NCBI RefSeq assembly: GCF_011742555.1
Contig: NZ_JAAQQR010000005.1
Location: 186,001 to 250,000, forward strand
DNA length: 64,000 bases
Reading direction: 5' to 3'
Source: Luteibacter jiangsuensis
GTDB lineage: Bacteria > Pseudomonadota > Gammaproteobacteria > Xanthomonadales > Rhodanobacteraceae
This document shows, piece after piece, positions 44,568 through 52,647 of this stretch. Every line of letters begins with the position of its first letter. Position 1 is the stretch's first letter. The position numbers and the translations under genes are program-made. The notes beneath the pieces are model-generated. The model was not told the origin of the DNA. It was given only the letters and a program-made list of their open reading frames with translations, and ran no database searches.

Positions 44568-45287
44568 ATGTCAACGAAGCGCCTGAAGGTCGTCGTCGCG
44601 TGCTGCATCGCCGCCCTGCCCGTTTGTGCCGCAGCGGCCACCGCAGATGGCTTCACGCCGCTGTTCGACGGCAAGACCCTTGCCGGCTGGCATTCCTTCG
44701 GTCAGAAGGGCGTGGGCAAGGACTGGAGCGTGGTGGACGGAACCATCGAACTCCATCGCGACCTGAAGGCACCGCGCGAAGACTTCGCCGATCTCGTCAC
44801 CGACAAGGAATACGAGAACTTCGACCTCAAGCTCGAATGGAAGATGACCCCCTGCGCCGACGCCGGCATCATGTTCAACGTGCAGGAAACACCGAAGTAT
44901 CGGGAAACCTGGGAAACGGGCCCGGAGATGCAGATCGCCGACCTGGTGTGCACCAAGCCCGACAGCTACACGCTGTATGAGCGTTCGGGCGATCTCTTCG
45001 ATCTGATTTCCTCGGACATCGAGAACGTGAAGGAGCACGGCAACTGGAACGAGGTGGAGATCGTGGTGAACCACGGCCACGTCCAGTTTTTCCAGAACGG
45101 CCACAAGACCGTGGATACCACGCTCTGGACGCCCGAATGGAATGCCCTGGTAGCGAAGACCAAGTTTGCGAAAATGCCGGACTTCGCCCGATTCCATAAG
45201 GGGCGCATCGCCCTGCAAGGCGGCGAGGACAAGGGCGTGGAGCCGATCCGCATCGCCTTTCGCAACATCCGCATCAAGGAACTGTAG
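44568..45287 (+). CDS. Exported DUF1080 (3-keto-disaccharide hydrolase-like) protein
   Basis: The 239-residue protein has a signal peptide (RLKVVVACCIAALPVCAAAA) and a DUF1080 jelly-roll domain (FTPLFDGKTLAGWHSFG, FDLKLEWKMTPCADAGIMFN, ETGPEMQIAD, NHGHVQFFQNG). Characterised DUF1080 proteins cleave 3-keto-glycosides in the periplasm. CGGAG lies 7 nt before the ATG at 44568. No ketosugar oxidoreductase gene is nearby. Confidence 0.88.
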   Translation: MSTKRLKVVVACCIAALPVCAAAATADGFTPLFDGKTLAGWHSFGQKGVGKDWSVVDGTIELHRDLKAPREDFADLVTDKEYENFDLKLEWKMTPCADAGIMFNVQETPKYRETWETGPEMQIADLVCTKPDSYTLYERSGDLFDLISSDIENVKEHGNWNEVEIVVNHGHVQFFQNGHKTVDTTLWTPEWNALVAKTKFAKMPDFARFHKGRIALQGGEDKGVEPIRIAFRNIRIKEL

Positions 45288-45342
45288 GCCTACCCGGCGC
45301 CCGGAACTCTCCTGAAGGAGCCGCAGCGGAGAGACGAGCTTC

Positions 45343-45380
45343 GTGTGGGAGCCGCTTCAGCGGCGATGGGTGCTCGCGGC
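45343..45380. repeat. Single family A REP unit
   Basis: TGTGGGAGCCGCTTCAGCGG followed by the CGATGGGTGCTCGCGG tail, without its usual inverted partner. Located in the 271-bp gap between the DUF1080 and chitinase genes; the rest of the gap (45381-45558) is moderately AT-rich and presumably carries the chitinase promoter, but I cannot place it. Confidence 0.85.
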
Positions 45381-45558
45381 AAAATGTCCCTCGTTGTCAT
45401 TGCCGCCGATTATGCGCATCGATTTACCCGCGCAGTACGTCACATTTCGCTAAAAGCCCAATAGACAACGTTGTCATGGGAGCCTAAACCGGAGTCGCTT
45501 TCGCAGTCGATCGACGAGGCAGGGACGCTTCACCATCACACTCGAACTGGAGGCGCTC

Positions 45559-46818
45559 ATGCTTATCAAGACATCCCTCGGGCTGGCTGTCGCCCTTGCC
45601 TTCTCCGCCGTGGTACCCGTTCGCGAGGCGCATGCGGCCGATGCCTGCGCGGCAGCGTGGGAGGCAAGCAAGGTCTACACGGCCGGCAACACGGCCAGCG
45701 AGAACGGCGTGAACTACGTTGCAAACTGGTGGACGCAGGGCAACGACCCGGCCACGAACAATGGCGGCAGCGGTTCCGGACAGCCGTGGACCTCGCAAGG
45801 GTCGTGTACGGGCGGCGGCACGCCACCCGACAATCCGCCGGACAACCCACCTGACAATCCGCCACCGACCTCCGGCGACCTCCTGTTCAGTCCCTACAAG
45901 GACATCACCATCAACCTCGACTGGAACACCAACATCATGTCCACCATGGTGACCGGTACCCGTCTGCCCGTCGTGGGCAGTGGCAGCCTGGTGTCCACCC
46001 AGGTGCCGAATCTCGGCGCCATCACCCTCGCCTTCGCCACCGGCGAATGCGGCAGCGAGAACTGGGGCGGCGTCCCGGCCGCGGCATTCGCCAGCGCCAA
46101 CATCGCCCGCCTCAACAATGCCGGGGTGAACTACGTCGTTTCCACCGGCGGTCAGGCCGGCGTCTTCACCTGCGGCAGCGCCACGGGCATGGCCGCGTTC
46201 CTGTCGCGATACATGGGCCCGCACATGGTGGGCGTGGACTTCGACATCGAAGGCGGGCAGTCGTCGGCGCAGCTCAATGCGCTGGTGAGCAATGCCGTGT
46301 ATGCGGAGAGCCTGTACCCCAACCTGCGTTTCTCGTTCACGCTGGCCACGCTGGCCGCTTCCGACGGCAGCTATGGCGGCGTCAATGCCACCGGCGATGC
46401 CGTGGTGCGCGCGGTCAAGGCGTCGGGCCTGAAGAACTACACCATCAATTTGATGACAATGGACTACGGCGCCGCCGGACCGGGCATCTGCGTGGTTAAG
46501 AACGGTGCGTGCGACATGGGACAGTCCGCCATCCAGGCGGTGAAGAACCTGCAGCACACCTACGGTATTCCTTTGAGCAAGATCGAGATCACGCCCATGA
46601 TCGGCGTGAACGATGTCAGCAGCGAAACCTTTACTGTCGCCGACATCGACACGGTGACCAATTACGCAGCCACGAACAAGCTCGCGGGCGTGCACTTCTG
46701 GTCGCTGGACCGCGACACCCCCTGTGGCGGCGGCTTCGCCTCGCCCACCTGCAACTCCGTGCCCAGCACCACCGTGCTTCAGTACACGAAGCGATTCCTG
46801 AGCAATCTCGGTAAGTGA
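45559..46818 (+). CDS. Secreted chitinase: CBM5/12 plus GH18
   Basis: The 419-residue protein has a signal peptide ending near AHA-AD, a chitin-binding CBM5/12 domain (residues about 28-82, with AWEASKVYTAGNTASENGVN and WWTQGNDP), a Pro-Asp-Asn linker made of repeated PDNPP units (about 88-104), and a GH18 catalytic domain whose MVGVDFDIEGG contains the acid/base Glu of the DxxDxDxE motif. It should cleave chitin outside the cell, like the one-domain ChiD-type chitinases of bacteria. An inverted-repeat terminator follows. Confidence 0.92.
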   Translation: MLIKTSLGLAVALAFSAVVPVREAHAADACAAAWEASKVYTAGNTASENGVNYVANWWTQGNDPATNNGGSGSGQPWTSQGSCTGGGTPPDNPPDNPPDNPPPTSGDLLFSPYKDITINLDWNTNIMSTMVTGTRLPVVGSGSLVSTQVPNLGAITLAFATGECGSENWGGVPAAAFASANIARLNNAGVNYVVSTGGQAGVFTCGSATGMAAFLSRYMGPHMVGVDFDIEGGQSSAQLNALVSNAVYAESLYPNLRFSFTLATLAASDGSYGGVNATGDAVVRAVKASGLKNYTINLMTMDYGAAGPGICVVKNGACDMGQSAIQAVKNLQHTYGIPLSKIEITPMIGVNDVSSETFTVADIDTVTNYAATNKLAGVHFWSLDRDTPCGGGFASPTCNSVPSTTVLQYTKRFLSNLGK

Positions 46819-46826
46819 CGTCGCAC

Positions 46827-46854
46827 GGTGGGAGCCGCCCGGGTGGCTCCCACC
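46827..46854 (+). terminator. Hairpin after the chitinase gene, derived from a family A half unit
   Basis: GGTGGGAGCC and GGCTCCCACC form a 10-bp stem around GCCCGGGT, 8 bp after the stop codon. The arms equal the first bases of the family A unit (GTGGGAGCC), so this looks like a minimal or decayed REP used as a 3'-end hairpin. There is no T-tract. Confidence 0.6.
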
Positions 46855-47017
46855 GGCCGGCGTGACGCCAGTCACAGCAGACATCGCGACTGCGAGGGTA
46901 AGCAGCTACTAGCCGGCATCCCCCTTTCCACTGCGACAATCCTCCGCGCGCCAAAGTGTCGCGCCGGCAAGTTCTGCACCGGCGGCGGCATAGACTGTGC
47001 GCGAAACGGAGAAAGCC

Positions 47018-48436
47018 ATGAACGTTCCTGACACGGCGCTATTGCTCGCACGCTGGCAATTCGCCTTCACGGTGTCATTTCACATCATCTTTCCCGCCAT
47101 CAGCATCGGACTGGCCAGCTACCTGGCCGTGCTCGAGGGCCTGTGGCTGAAGACGGGCAAGCTCGTCTACAAGGAACTGTTCTTCTTCTGGTCGAAGGTG
47201 TTCGCCGTCGGGTTCGCCATGGGCGTCGTCTCCGGCGTGGTGATGAGCTACCAGTTCGGCACGAACTGGTCGGGCTTCTCCACCGTGGCGGGCTCGGTCA
47301 CCGGCCCGTTGCTCACCTATGAAGTGCTCACGGCTTTCTTCCTGGAGGCTGGCTTCCTGGGCATCATGCTTTTCGGCTGGACGAAAGTGGGCCCACGCGC
47401 GCACTTCGTCGCCACCCTGATGGTGGCGGTCGGCACGCTCATCTCCACGTTCTGGATCCTCTCGTCCAACAGCTGGATGCAGACGCCCCAGGGACACGCG
47501 CTGGTGAACGGCAAGATCGTTCCCGTGGACTGGTTCAAGATCGTCTTCAATCCGTCGTTCCCCTATCGCCTGGTGCACATGGCACTGGCCGCCTTCATCG
47601 TGGCGGCGCTGCTTGTCGGCGCGACCGCGGCATGGCACCTGTTGCGCGGTCGGAAGGACCCGGCCATCCGGAAGTCGTTCTCGATGGCGCTGTGGATGCT
47701 GTTGCTGGTGGTACCGATCCAGATAGCGGTGGGCGATGCGCATGGCCTCAACACGCGCGAACACCAGCCCGCAAAGATCGCGGCCATCGAAGGCCTGTGG
47801 GAAACGGAGAAAGGCGGCACGTCGCTCAACCTTGTGGGCTGGCCCGACATGGAGGCCGAGACCACGCGCTACGCCTTGAAAGTGCCACACCTGGGCAGCG
47901 TCATCCTCACGCATAGTTGGGACGGCGAGATCCAGGGCCTGAAATCGTTCGCACCCGAAGATCGACCCAACTCGACCATCGTGTTCTGGAGCTTCCGCAT
48001 CATGGTGGGCATGGGCCTGCTCATGCTGCTGCTTGCTCTCCTTGGCCTCGCCCTTCGCCGCCGCGAACGCCTGTACGAGGCACGCTGGTTCCAGCGCTTC
48101 GCCTTGTGGATGGGCCCCACGGGCCTCATCGCGTTGCTCGCCGGATGGGTGACCACCGAGGCGGGGCGCCAGCCCTGGGTGGTGTACGGCGTGCTGCGTA
48201 CGCGCGACGCCGTTTCCCCACTTACCGTGCAGCAGGTAGGCACCTCGCTCATGATTTTCGTGATGGTCTATTTCCTCGTCTTCGGCACCGGCATCTACTA
48301 CATGCTGAAGCTCATGGCGAAAGGACCGGACCTGCCGCATGACGAGGCAGACGAGGAAGCGGCCGACACGGGCCGCGGCAAGGAGCGCTTCGACCATCGC
48401 CCGCTTTCGCGGCCCACCGAACCCATCGACGAGTAA
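47018..48436 (+). CDS. cioA: Cyanide-insensitive type (bd-like) ubiquinol oxidase subunit I
   Basis: The 472-residue protein has about nine transmembrane helices. His22 in SFHIIFP matches the haem b595/d ligand, a second His is in RLVHMALA, and GRQPWVVYG is the conserved quinol-oxidase motif. The region between helices 6 and 7 is short, the Q-loop type of CioA rather than E. coli CydA. With subunit II it oxidises quinol and reduces oxygen without pumping protons. CGGAG precedes the ATG at 47018; an upstream in-frame ATG at 46997 is less likely. cioB begins 5 nt after its stop. Confidence 0.93.
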   Translation: MNVPDTALLLARWQFAFTVSFHIIFPAISIGLASYLAVLEGLWLKTGKLVYKELFFFWSKVFAVGFAMGVVSGVVMSYQFGTNWSGFSTVAGSVTGPLLTYEVLTAFFLEAGFLGIMLFGWTKVGPRAHFVATLMVAVGTLISTFWILSSNSWMQTPQGHALVNGKIVPVDWFKIVFNPSFPYRLVHMALAAFIVAALLVGATAAWHLLRGRKDPAIRKSFSMALWMLLLVVPIQIAVGDAHGLNTREHQPAKIAAIEGLWETEKGGTSLNLVGWPDMEAETTRYALKVPHLGSVILTHSWDGEIQGLKSFAPEDRPNSTIVFWSFRIMVGMGLLMLLLALLGLALRRRERLYEARWFQRFALWMGPTGLIALLAGWVTTEAGRQPWVVYGVLRTRDAVSPLTVQQVGTSLMIFVMVYFLVFGTGIYYMLKLMAKGPDLPHDEADEEAADTGRGKERFDHRPLSRPTEPIDE

Positions 48437-48441
48437 CCGCC

Positions 48442-49449
48442 ATGACCATCGATCTGCCAGTCATCTGGGCGGCCATCATCGGCTTCGGCGTCTTTCTCTA
48501 CGTGGCGCTGGACGGTTTCGATCTCGGCATCGGCCTGATCTTTCCTTTCTTCGACCGCGAGGGCGAGCGACAGGTCATGCTCAACACGGTCGCGCCGGTG
48601 TGGGATGGAAACGAGACATGGATGGTGCTCGGCGGCGCCTCGCTCTATGCCGTGTTCCCGGTCGCCTACTCCATCCTGCTGCCGGCGACCTACCTGCCCA
48701 TCGTGGCCATGCTGTGCGGGCTGATCTTCCGCGGCGTGGCGTTCGAGATCCGCGCCAAGGCACGGCGGACCCAGCACCTCTGGGACCTGGCCTTCATTGC
48801 CGGCTCCGCCGTCGCCACCTTCGCGCAGGGCGTGATCCTGGGCACCCTGTTGCAAGGTGTGGAGATACGCGACGGCAAGTTCGCGGGCGGTGCGTTCGAC
48901 TGGTTCACGCCGTTCAATCTCTTTACCGGTATCGGGCTGACCGTGACCTACGCGACGCTCGGCTGCGGCTGGCTGCTGATGAAGACGGACGGCGAACTGC
49001 GCCGGCGAATGGGCGTGCTGATGCGCCCGCTGACAGTCGCGCTCGGAGTGACCATCGGCGTCGTCAGCCTGTGGACCGTGCTTGGCCAGCAAGCCGTCGC
49101 CGCGCGTTGGTTCTCCACGCCGAACCTGTACTATTTCCTGCCGGTGCCGGTGCTCGTCCTGGCCTGCCTCGCGGGCATCCTGAAAGCGCTGCGCAGCGGC
49201 GCGGACCGCACACCCTTCCTGCTGACCCTGGGCATCCTCTTCCTCGGTTACACGGGCCTGATCATCAGCATCTTTCCGAACATCGTGCCCCCGTCACTGG
49301 ACATCTGGACGGCCTCGGCGCCGCACTCCAGCCAGTTGTTCACGCTGGTGGGCGCGGCCATCGTCGTTCCCATCATCCTGGCGTATACGGCCATGGCCTA
49401 CTGGGTGTTCCGCGGCAAGGTGCGCGCGGACGATCCGGGGTATCACTGA
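48442..49449 (+). CDS. cioB: Cyanide-insensitive type (bd-like) ubiquinol oxidase subunit II
   Basis: The 335-residue membrane protein starts MTIDLPVIWAAIIGFGVFLY, has GFDLGIGLIFPF and NETWMVLGGASLYAVFPVAY, all typical of CydB/CioB, and eight or so helices. It pairs with subunit I 5 nt upstream. Its stop codon overlaps the start of the DUF2474 gene (TGATG), so the three form one translational unit. Confidence 0.94.
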   Translation: MTIDLPVIWAAIIGFGVFLYVALDGFDLGIGLIFPFFDREGERQVMLNTVAPVWDGNETWMVLGGASLYAVFPVAYSILLPATYLPIVAMLCGLIFRGVAFEIRAKARRTQHLWDLAFIAGSAVATFAQGVILGTLLQGVEIRDGKFAGGAFDWFTPFNLFTGIGLTVTYATLGCGWLLMKTDGELRRRMGVLMRPLTVALGVTIGVVSLWTVLGQQAVAARWFSTPNLYYFLPVPVLVLACLAGILKALRSGADRTPFLLTLGILFLGYTGLIISIFPNIVPPSLDIWTASAPHSSQLFTLVGAAIVVPIILAYTAMAYWVFRGKVRADDPGYH

Positions 49450-49562
49450 TGAGCGAACGCAGCCGCTGGCGACAGGCTGCGTGGTTCGTCGTCCTCTACC
49501 TGGGCGGCGTTATCGCGGTGGGCCTGATCGCCCTGCTCTTCCGGCTCCTGGTGCCGCGCTGA
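49449..49562 (+). CDS. DUF2474 small membrane subunit linked to CioAB
   Basis: The 37-residue protein MSERSRWRQAAWFVVLYLGG... has one transmembrane helix (AWFVVLYLGGVIAVGLIALL) with a basic N-terminus and the terminal LVPR. Tiny single-helix proteins of this type follow cioAB and resemble the CydX-like third subunit of bd oxidases in size and position. Start overlaps the cioB stop by 1 nt. It is too short for routine gene calling, but position and sequence make it convincing. Confidence 0.85.
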   Translation: MSERSRWRQAAWFVVLYLGGVIAVGLIALLFRLLVPR

Positions 49563-49570
49563 TAGGATGT

Positions 49571-50737
49571 GTGGCGCAGGCCACCGCCTCCGCCGGTGCT
49601 TCGGACACGACCGTGACATCCGCGAACCTCGTGGTTTCCTCAGGCGAAGTGACCGCATTGCGCCTGATCGACCTCGCCTACAGCATCGACCTCGTCCACG
49701 CCGAGCGGCTCTGGACAGAGCGCGGCAGCACGGCGTTTACCCGATCGTCGTTGAAGAGCACTCCTCCCGAGGCCGTGAGCTTCGGCGTTCCCCCGCTATG
49801 GGTGTCGCTGGGCGAGGTGCCCGTGGAACTTTCCGGCGGTACCCGGCGAGCGACCATCTCGGTACGGCTCTACGACTTCGGGCTGGCCGCGTTCTCCCTG
49901 CGTGTCCCGTGCAGCGGACAGCCCTGGCCCGCCTACGTGCGCGACGTCACGGACCTCGATACGCGCCTGGGGCCAGCCTCCGGCGCGGCGTTCTGGAACG
50001 ACCTGCTCGAACGCGTGCGGGAGGTGATACGGCCATCGCTGGAACGCCCGACGGAGGGCGGCCGGCTGGACGAAGACCACCTGATCGCCACCGTGCACAC
50101 GTTCAACGAGCCCATGGATGCCGAGCGTCTGATGGAAACGGTGGACCTCACCGAGGTTCTCACCGGCGACACACGTCCCCTGTCGCGCGCCGCGAAAAAG
50201 GATCTTCTCTCCCGCAACTTTTCTTACTACGTCGACGACCTCGTGGTGCTCACCTGGGACCGCGCGTTCATCTATGAGCCGCGCGGCGATTCCGACGTCG
50301 CGGACGTGATCGAGGTGGCGAACGCGCAGCTCGTGGAGATGCGCTACTACGATTTGCTGCTCGACGACGAACTGCCACGCATGTACGACCAGGTGGAAAA
50401 AGCGCGCTCCACGGCGTCCTTGCTGGCGTCCCGACGGTTCGCACATCTGGCGCGCGGGCTGTACACCCTGGTGGCCGAAGTCACCGAACTCACCGAACGT
50501 GTTGAAAACGCGCTACAGGTCACCGAAGACGTCTACCTCGCGCGCGTGTATTCCAGTGCGTTATCGCTGTTCCGCGTACAAGCGCTCAGCGCGTCGGTCG
50601 ACCGCAAGCTGTCGATCATTCGCGACACGTACGCGGCGCTCTACGAAGAGGCATCCAGCCGTCGCAACGAGTGGCTGGAAATCGCCATCGTCGTGCTCAT
50701 TCTTGTCGAAATCGTCATTTCGCTGACGCACGCGTGA
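49571..50737 (+). CDS. RMND1/DUF155-like protein with C-terminal membrane anchor
   Basis: About 388 residues from a GTG at 49571 (another GTG at 49613 is possible). There is no signal peptide. The N-terminal half is a mixed alpha/beta domain (SSGEVTALRLIDLAYSIDL), and the C-terminal half is a long helical region (VTELTERVENALQVTEDVYL) ending in one transmembrane segment (EWLEIAIVVLILVEIVISL). This layout resembles the RMND1/Sif2-type DUF155 family, with limited confidence. It starts 8 nt after the DUF2474 gene on the same strand. Confidence 0.6.
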   Translation: MAQATASAGASDTTVTSANLVVSSGEVTALRLIDLAYSIDLVHAERLWTERGSTAFTRSSLKSTPPEAVSFGVPPLWVSLGEVPVELSGGTRRATISVRLYDFGLAAFSLRVPCSGQPWPAYVRDVTDLDTRLGPASGAAFWNDLLERVREVIRPSLERPTEGGRLDEDHLIATVHTFNEPMDAERLMETVDLTEVLTGDTRPLSRAAKKDLLSRNFSYYVDDLVVLTWDRAFIYEPRGDSDVADVIEVANAQLVEMRYYDLLLDDELPRMYDQVEKARSTASLLASRRFAHLARGLYTLVAEVTELTERVENALQVTEDVYLARVYSSALSLFRVQALSASVDRKLSIIRDTYAALYEEASSRRNEWLEIAIVVLILVEIVISLTHA

Positions 50738-51553
50738 TCAGGCGTCGCCGGCAACGAAGCCCATGAAACTTGCGGTGCCCGCCAGGGCCGTGGACGGCAA
50801 CGATGCCGTGCCGGCCGATTGCAGGAGGTCGAGCGTGGCACGCCGGTGCGATACGATCTGCCACTCCCCGACGTCTTGACCCTCGCCGCCGGCGGCCGCC
50901 GCTTCCAGAGCCGCGAGAAAACGGCCGGGCTCCGGTGCGTGGATCACCACACCCTCGTTCGAAAGCCCGCTCGAAAGAATGCCCAGGATCGCGCAGACCC
51001 GCTTCTTCACCTCGGCATCGCGTGCGTCGGCTTCGCGCATGCCCACGATGGCGCCCGCCACTTCCGGATCGTTCCAGTTGCCGTCTTCGGACTGGAGCAC
51101 TTCCACGCTCTGCCATGCCTCCGGCGGACACAGTTTCGTCTCGCGGTCCAACGCATAGAACGGGTTCACCTCGGCGGGATACACCCTGCACGCGCGCGGA
51201 CGCCGCTCGTAGATGCCGCAACGCATGTCCGGCTGCAAGTTCGGGCACGCGCCTTCGAACACCGCCATCAGCGACACGATGACCCTGACCGGCAGGCGTC
51301 CGCTGGTAGCGGCGAACGAACGGCGGCGCTTGTACCAGGCAAGATGGTTGTCCGCCGGCGGCTCTTCCGGCCAGGGGATGGCTTCGCAGAACAGCTGTAC
51401 CTGACCACCGTCGCGCAGCCAGGCCATGGCTTCGTCCACGCCGATGGGGAGTCGCAGTCCGTGGCAGCAGCGGCCGCACATGGTGCAGGAAAAGTGGATG
51501 GTCATCGGGCCCCTGGGCTGTACGTCCGGCGGACGAGCGTCTGCCTGTGACAT
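50738..51553 (-). CDS. YkgJ-family cysteine cluster protein
   Basis: The 271-residue protein has CTMCGRCCHG near the N-terminus and a later CPNLQPDMRCGIYERRPRAC, the metal-binding cysteine arrangement of the YkgJ/zinc- or iron-chelating family. No signal peptide. Role not known. Its stop is immediately adjacent to that of the convergent DUF155-like gene. A second in-frame Met (residue 17, before TIHFSC) is an alternative start. Confidence 0.82.
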   Translation of the reverse strand: MSQADARPPDVQPRGPMTIHFSCTMCGRCCHGLRLPIGVDEAMAWLRDGGQVQLFCEAIPWPEEPPADNHLAWYKRRRSFAATSGRLPVRVIVSLMAVFEGACPNLQPDMRCGIYERRPRACRVYPAEVNPFYALDRETKLCPPEAWQSVEVLQSEDGNWNDPEVAGAIVGMREADARDAEVKKRVCAILGILSSGLSNEGVVIHAPEPGRFLAALEAAAAGGEGQDVGEWQIVSHRRATLDLLQSAGTASLPSTALAGTASFMGFVAGDA

Positions 51554-51579
51554 TCGCCGCGATGGGCAGATAGGTTACA

Positions 51580-52647
51580 TCAGAGCCCTATCTTGTCCCC
51601 ATAGCCCACGAGTTCGAGGTACCCGCGGCCGCCGGGCACCCGTACCGCTCCCTCCCAATACACGGGGCCACCCTCGCGCACGATGTCCAGTTCCTGGTCG
51701 TCCATGAGCGGCTGCACGACGTAGCGCTTCTTTCCCGCCGGGGTTGCGACCACGATGGTCGTCTCCACCGGATAACTCGCGCCGCTGCGCGGAGAGCGCC
51801 ACAGGCGCCGGGTTTCGAAGTTCACGTCCTCCGGCCGCAGGACGACCAGGGAGCCGTCCGCGGCACGAACGCTCCCACCCGCCCACATCGGGCGCCCCTG
51901 CCGGTCACGCACCCGGAACACGGTGACCGCGCTGCCGTCGTCCATGTTGAGCCCTGCCCAATCCCATCCCTGCGAACGCGGATTGAGCAGACTGGACGAC
52001 CATTCGCGATCGAGCCACGCGGTGCCCTTCACCGTTTCCACGTCGTTGCCTCGCTTCAGCCGGCCCTCTGCCGAAAGATGCGGCATGCTGAAATACGCGC
52101 TGGCCTCGCCTTCGCCCGGGCCTTTGCGGCTATAACCGCGATCGCCTTGCAGGAGCGGAGGCTGCGTGGGTGTCAGCGTGAGATCCAGGGTGAAGTCCGC
52201 GCCGCCGAAGTGGGTGGTAAACCGCCCGTCGCGCTGCCGGACGAGCTGCCAGTCGTCTATCGTCAGCTTCGTGTCGCCCGTGGCCGCTTCCGCCAATCCG
52301 AATCCCTCGCGCGCCAGTCGCTGCGCGTGATCGAGGCGCCCCTTCGCGGGATCGGCCAGTGCAGCATGGGCGAGGATGAGCTGCCGGGGCGCGAAGCGGC
52401 TGGGGTTGCCGTCGTCGAACGACATGCGCCTGCGGAAGAACGTGATCTGGAAACCCACGGGGCCGCCCTTCGTTTCCAGCCAGCCCGTGACGTACCACCA
52501 TTCCAGTCCGTATTCGGGGTGCGCGCCGTGGTCCCGAGGCAGACTCACCGGCGCGTCGCGAGGTACCGGTGGAAACACGACCCGCTCGCCGGCAAGACCG
52601 GCGGTGGCCACGAGCAGCAGCACCGGCAGCAACCATCCCACGCGCAT
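51580..52647 (-). CDS. AttH-type lipocalin-like protein of an Att ABC system (CrtC fold)
   Basis: The 355-residue exported protein (signal RVGWLLPVLLLVATAGLAG) has the AttH/carotenoid-hydratase-like fold: EYGLEWWYVTGWLET, ITFFRRRMSF and KGTAWLDREWSSS, where the WWY and DREWSS motifs are typical. In enterobacteria AttH is encoded with AttE, AttF and AttG, an ABC system of unclear substrate. Its ATG overlaps the stop of the permease gene (TAATG), so it is coupled to the transporter. Confidence 0.85.
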   Translation of the reverse strand: MRVGWLLPVLLLVATAGLAGERVVFPPVPRDAPVSLPRDHGAHPEYGLEWWYVTGWLETKGGPVGFQITFFRRRMSFDDGNPSRFAPRQLILAHAALADPAKGRLDHAQRLAREGFGLAEAATGDTKLTIDDWQLVRQRDGRFTTHFGGADFTLDLTLTPTQPPLLQGDRGYSRKGPGEGEASAYFSMPHLSAEGRLKRGNDVETVKGTAWLDREWSSSLLNPRSQGWDWAGLNMDDGSAVTVFRVRDRQGRPMWAGGSVRAADGSLVVLRPEDVNFETRRLWRSPRSGASYPVETTIVVATPAGKKRYVVQPLMDDQELDIVREGGPVYWEGAVRVPGGRGYLELVGYGDKIGL

